Assembly (NCBI GenBank): GCA_000493945.1
Contig: AWNW01000005.1
Coordinates: forward strand, 6,772-70,771
DNA length: 64,000 bases
Source of the DNA: Candidatus Hydrogenedens terephthalaticus JGI OTU-1
GTDB taxonomy: Bacteria; Hydrogenedentota; Hydrogenedentia; Hydrogenedentales; Hydrogenedentaceae
Direction: 5' to 3'
The position numbers and the translations under genes are program-made. Under the pieces are notes generated by a model. The model made no database searches, was not told the origin of the DNA, and saw only the letters and a list, made by a program, of their open reading frames with translations. Numbering within the stretch: the stretch's first letter is position 1; the number at the start of each line of letters is the position of its first letter. This document shows, one piece after another, positions 60,403 to 64,000 of this stretch.

Positions 60403-62097
60403 TTATTTTATGCAACTTTCAATGAAGGGGAGCAATTCGCGTGCACGCCATGTATGCCTTAATTTTCGTATAGCTTTTGCCTCAATCTGTCGGACACGTT
60501 CACGGGTAACATTAAACACACTTCCCACTTCTTCTAATGTTCGTGCAAATCCATCACCCAACCCCCAACGCAAACGAATTACTTTTTCTTCTCGTTCCGT
60601 TAAGGTCTTCAAAACTTCATTTATCTTATCAATAAACAAACGATGTTGTGTCGTATCGGAAGGATTTTCTACATTTTCATCTTCAATAAAATCACCAAAT
60701 GTAGTATCGCCATCATCACCGATGGGAGTTTCTAAACTCATGGGGTCCTGCGATATTTTTCGGATGGAATGAACGCGTTCAATAGGCAGTTCCATTTCAT
60801 CCGCTATTTCTTCTACATTAGGTTCGCGTCCATATTTCTGGATTAGACTACGATTGGCTCTTGCTAATTTGTTAATGGATTCTATCATGTGAACAGGAAT
60901 ACGAATGGTTCGTGCCTGGTCTGCTATCGCACGGGTAATTGCCTGTCGTATCCACCATGTTGCATAGGTGCTGAATTTATATCCTCGCCAGTATTCAAAC
61001 TTATCTACCGCTTTAATCAGTCCGATGTTTCCTTCCTGTATCAGGTCTTCAAAAGACATGCCTCGATTTGTGTACTTTTTAGCAATACTAACGACCAGAC
61101 GGAGGTTTGCTTCGACCAACTTTTGTTTGGTTTCGTTTATTTTCTCTTCTTTTTCGCGAACTGTTTTAATAAGTTCTGTAATTTGTTCAAAATTCATCTG
61201 TGCGTCGCGTTGAATCTGGTTAATTTTGGCTCTTGCCATCTCAAGTCGTTGTGCACATTCATAAAGATATAAAGCATCCTGGTCTTTTCTACTTTTTCTT
61301 CCACGACCGGAATGGGCTTTTTTAATAATCTCATCTGCGCTCAGACCAAATTCATGTTCCAGTTGCATAATTTCATCACGCGCACTTAGAATACGCCGTT
61401 CTAATGCTTTAATTTTCCTGCCAATTTTAACAATTTCTCTTGCACACAAAGGGAAATTGCTTAATATTTGATATTGTTTTTCTTTTAGTTCTTGAATTTG
61501 TTTTTGTAATGTTTCGATATACTGAATTTTACCCTTTTGTTTTGCCTTTTTCCTCGTTAATTTTTCATGTTTCTTCTCTAATGCTTGTATTTGTTGACGA
61601 ATAACGGCTAATTGGTCAGCACTTTGTAATAATTGCTTCTTTAGTTTTTCCATTTTTGCGTTTTCACTGCATTCAATCACACGCGAGGGGTCCAAACGCC
61701 CGGAACGGATACGTGTTGCAATAAGGAAGAACTCATGCACCGTATAAGGAGCACTCAACAAAACACGAACCAATTCTTTCTCCGCTTCTTCTATATCCTT
61801 TGCGATGCCTACTTCTTTTTCTTTTGTTAATAGAGGCACTTTTCCCATCGCTCTTAAATAGACACGGATACCTTCATCGGGTCGGGAAGGTGTTTTTAAT
61901 ATTTCTGCTTTTTGTGCATCTGCGGGTGCTACGGCGCCTTTTAATAGCGGTGCTTTTTCGTAACCCAAGGCACGCAGAGTCTCGCTGGGGCTTTCGTGAG
62001 CATCGTAAAGAGACTCCAAAATAAGAGTCTCTTCCTCTTTCGGAATTGTGCTGTCCAGGTCCTTTTGTTTCTTCAAAACTTTTTGTTTTATTGCCAT
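60403..62097 (-). CDS. rpoD: RNA polymerase sigma factor RpoD (sigma-70)
   Basis: 564 aa, primary sigma. Region 1.2 ([20 protein letters not shown], about 76-95), a long non-conserved helical insert with many Lys (about 100-300), region 2 ([26 protein letters not shown] and [24 protein letters not shown], about 331-390), region 3 and region 4 with the helix-turn-helix [17 protein letters not shown] (about 531-547). Region 4.2 reads the -35 box. It follows dnaG by only 5 nt, the conserved macromolecular-synthesis pairing. Confidence 0.97.
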   Translation of the reverse strand: MAIKQKVLKKQKDLDSTIPKEEETLILESLYDAHESPSETLRALGYEKAPLLKGAVAPADAQKAEILKTPSRPDEGIRVYLRAMGKVPLLTKEKEVGIAKDIEEAEKELVRVLLSAPYTVHEFFLIATRIRSGRLDPSRVIECSENAKMEKLKKQLLQSADQLAVIRQQIQALEKKHEKLTRKKAKQKGKIQYIETLQKQIQELKEKQYQILSNFPLCAREIVKIGRKIKALERRILSARDEIMQLEHEFGLSADEIIKKAHSGRGRKSRKDQDALYLYECAQRLEMARAKINQIQRDAQMNFEQITELIKTVREKEEKINETKQKLVEANLRLVVSIAKKYTNRGMSFEDLIQEGNIGLIKAVDKFEYWRGYKFSTYATWWIRQAITRAIADQARTIRIPVHMIESINKLARANRSLIQKYGREPNVEEIADEMELPIERVHSIRKISQDPMSLETPIGDDGDTTFGDFIEDENVENPSDTTQHRLFIDKINEVLKTLTEREEKVIRLRWGLGDGFARTLEEVGSVFNVTRERVRQIEAKAIRKLRHTWRARELLPFIESCIK

Positions 62098-62102
62098 AGT
62101 CT

Positions 62103-63869
62103 TTACCTCTTGTTTTGTATTTGAACACCAGATAATTGGCTTCTCTTAGTGATTAATTCTTTCTGATTACTTAAAAGTTCCATCAATCTTTCTTTTTGCT
62201 GTCGTTTTTCGGCTTCTTGAATTTGTTGTTGAATGGAACCAATTTGCTGATTGATATACTCAATATGAAGTCGGTTCAATCGCTCTATAGCCAATGTTTT
62301 CAGGTCATTGTTGACAGGTTCAGACAACAATACCTTCTGAAGTAATTTTTTCCCTTCGCATTCTTCCATAAAACGAGGGTCAGGGTCTTCGTTTTCTAAT
62401 ATATATTTCACCGCCATGCCCAGAGGCGTTTCGGGCAAAGGGATTTCCTGAAAAAGTTTTTTTGTCCGCATTTTTATTTGTTCATCATTTATCAGTCCAT
62501 GCAGGAAATCTATATCATCTACAGAAACACTTTCCAGATGAGAATTATTCGTTTGACTACGAACTGAATAATTATTTTTCAAATATTGTTCATAATCACT
62601 CTTAACCGCCCAAAAACTTATTCGTAAAGCAGACGCAATTTCTTTTAAGAACTCTTCTTTTATTGAATTTTCTTCCATAATAGAAATAAGACGGAACAAC
62701 TCACTTAATACGGTTATCTTTCCTTGTGGAGTAGATAGAAGATTTTGTTTCTGTTGCAGGTAAAAGGTAAAAAAAGTAGACGCAGAAGAAATTCTTTGGT
62801 TCCATTCAGAAACTGTATTACTCTGTAAAAAATCATCCGGGTCTTTACCATCAGGAAGTGTTACAGCAGAAACTGTTAACCCAGCCTGAAGTAGGACCGA
62901 TGTCGCTCTGATGGAGGCTGAAAGTCCTGCTTCATCGCCATCATATACAATTATCACTTTGGGAGCAAATCTTTTCATCAGATTTGCCTGACCCGCAGTC
63001 AAAGCCGTCCCGCAGGTAGCTACAACATTCCGTATCCCGGATTGAAAACATCTTAATACATCTATATAACCTTCTACCAGAATTACATTCTCATAGGAAC
63101 GAATCGTTTCTTTACCTTCCCACAATCCATATAGGACTTTGTTTTTTTGATATATTTCGGTTTCGGGCAAATTTATATATTTGGGACCTTCTCCCGTTAT
63201 TTCTCTACCTCCGAATGATATTACCTTACCTTCAATATTGCGTATTGGGAAAAGAATTCGATTTCTGAAAAAATCGTAATATCTTCCCTCTTCTCCACCA
63301 GAACGAATTAAACCACTTCTTAATAATAATCGTTCTGAGAAACCTTTTGATTTTAAGAAGCGGTATAGGGAATAACCATCGGCAGGAGCAAAACCAAGTC
63401 TGAATTCTTCCTGGATTTCAGGGGATATATTTCTTTTCCTTAAATATTCCTGGGCTATTTTCCCGTTCAAAGATTTTGTTAATTGATTACGATAAAATTC
63501 AACAGATAATTCAACAATCTGGAATAGTGTTCTTCTATCGTTTTGTTCCGGAGAACGCTCTTTTGAGGAATAACTGGTTTTAGGCAAATGAATACCTGCC
63601 TCATCTGCAAGTATTTCTAATGCATCCATAAAAGATATATTTTGAATATCTTTCAGGAAAGATATAGCATCTCCTCCCTTCCCGCACCCAAAACAGTAAT
63701 AAATCTGACGGGATTTAGAGACTGTAAAAGAAGGTGTCTTCTCTGTATGAAAAGGACAGAGAGATACATAACGGTCTGAACCTGTAGGTTTTAATTCACA
63801 GTAAGTGGACACGAGTTTTACTATATCTGTTGCGTTTAATACTTGTTCAATAATATGACGAGGATACAA
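62103..63869 (-). CDS. dnaG: DNA primase
   Basis: 588 aa. It makes RNA primers for replication. CHC2 zinc domain at the N-terminus: Cys38, His41, Cys59 and Cys62 in [13 protein letters not shown] and [11 protein letters not shown]. The catalytic TOPRIM core has [20 protein letters not shown] and [14 protein letters not shown]. The C-terminal helicase-binding region is helical. It starts at a TTG, with AAAGG about 13 nt upstream; no in-frame ATG fits. The gene opens the dnaG-rpoD operon on the minus strand. Confidence 0.95.
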   Translation of the reverse strand: MYPRHIIEQVLNATDIVKLVSTYCELKPTGSDRYVSLCPFHTEKTPSFTVSKSRQIYYCFGCGKGGDAISFLKDIQNISFMDALEILADEAGIHLPKTSYSSKERSPEQNDRRTLFQIVELSVEFYRNQLTKSLNGKIAQEYLRKRNISPEIQEEFRLGFAPADGYSLYRFLKSKGFSERLLLRSGLIRSGGEEGRYYDFFRNRILFPIRNIEGKVISFGGREITGEGPKYINLPETEIYQKNKVLYGLWEGKETIRSYENVILVEGYIDVLRCFQSGIRNVVATCGTALTAGQANLMKRFAPKVIIVYDGDEAGLSASIRATSVLLQAGLTVSAVTLPDGKDPDDFLQSNTVSEWNQRISSASTFFTFYLQQKQNLLSTPQGKITVLSELFRLISIMEENSIKEEFLKEIASALRISFWAVKSDYEQYLKNNYSVRSQTNNSHLESVSVDDIDFLHGLINDEQIKMRTKKLFQEIPLPETPLGMAVKYILENEDPDPRFMEECEGKKLLQKVLLSEPVNNDLKTLAIERLNRLHIEYINQQIGSIQQQIQEAEKRQQKERLMELLSNQKELITKRSQLSGVQIQNKR

Positions 63870-63950
63870 GGGCAGAACTAACCTTTTATGTTGAGGGCTG
63901 TCATTTCTATTAGTAAAGACAGTATTACCCCAATTTTGTCAAGTAGTATT

Positions 63951-63979
63951 ATTTTAACACAAATAAACTTAAAATGCAA
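63951..63979 (-). promoter_or_regulatory. probable dnaG-rpoD promoter
   Basis: On the minus strand TTGCAT (63974-63979), an exact 17-nt spacer, then TAAAAT (63951-63956), about 80 nt before dnaG. A second TTGACA (63937-63942) has a weaker -10, TCTTTA, at 17 nt. Confidence 0.55.
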
Positions 63980-64000
63980 ATTTTGAGATAAAAAAACATT

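Overview
This 64 kb window looks like ordinary chromosome from an AT-rich, Gram-negative (two-membrane) bacterium. The envelope markers are an LpxH-type lipid A hydrolase, an OmpA-family protein, several lipoproteins, BamE-like domains, MreBCD/PBP2/RodA and an Mrp-type antiporter subunit. Three traits point, as inference only, to the Hydrogenedentota / Planctomycetes-PVC neighbourhood: an exosortase-family protein, a long DUF1559-style prepilin with a variant H-X9-DG tail, and secreted proteins ending in Glu-Gly-rich linker, cysteine and membrane helix. I see no phage, insertion sequence, CRISPR array or rRNA.

Layout. 1-1447: partial Mrp/Mnh antiporter subunit A (minus), running off the left edge. 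1593-6302: a 47-residue membrane peptide, a thiolase and an acyl-CoA-binding protein, then pyruvate phosphate dikinase. 6548-8456: an exosortase-like protein followed by a GC-rich, hairpin-dense island with a possible 67-codon gene and its own terminator. 8626-16818 (minus): ftsH, folP, glmM, pdxJ, a glycosyltransferase, a PHP phosphoesterase, lepB and an lpxH-like gene. 17167-24447 (plus): mreB, mreC, mreD, PBP2, rodA and an RNase E/G, the cell-elongation cluster. 24478-30895: a stand-alone MshEN protein, a nitrilase-family hydrolase, a sulfatase-fold protein, a GT39-like transferase and a HEAT-like secreted protein. 30905-36566 (minus): an FAD oxidoreductase, a bisphosphate nucleotidase, a class III aminotransferase, the OmpA protein and the prepilin. 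36762-41011: a secreted lectin-fold protein and a giant GH13 enzyme. 41134-44487 (plus): a BtuF/BtuD/BtuC-like metal-chelate importer and a uridine kinase-like protein. 44467-47331 (minus): an enolase-superfamily enzyme and a double-BamE-like lipoprotein. 47489-50433 (plus): yicC, gmk, rpoZ, coaBC. 50434-52754: a 9-bp minisatellite and two secreted proteins sharing an unusual C-terminal anchor. 52908-56722: serA, icd, an orphan histidine kinase. 56725-58979 (minus): a SIMPL protein, a PIG-L deacetylase and a lipoprotein. 59248-60252: a glycyl-radical-activase-like radical SAM enzyme. 60288-63869 (minus): a CAT-anticodon tRNA, rpoD and dnaG.

Most genes form conserved housekeeping operons with short gaps or 4-bp overlaps. 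The most novel-looking signals are the paired EG-linker/Cys/TM anchors at 50.8-52.75 kb, considered with the exosortase-like protein at 6.5 kb, and the GC-rich island at 8.13-8.46 kb, which could be a foreign small gene or an undescribed structured RNA.
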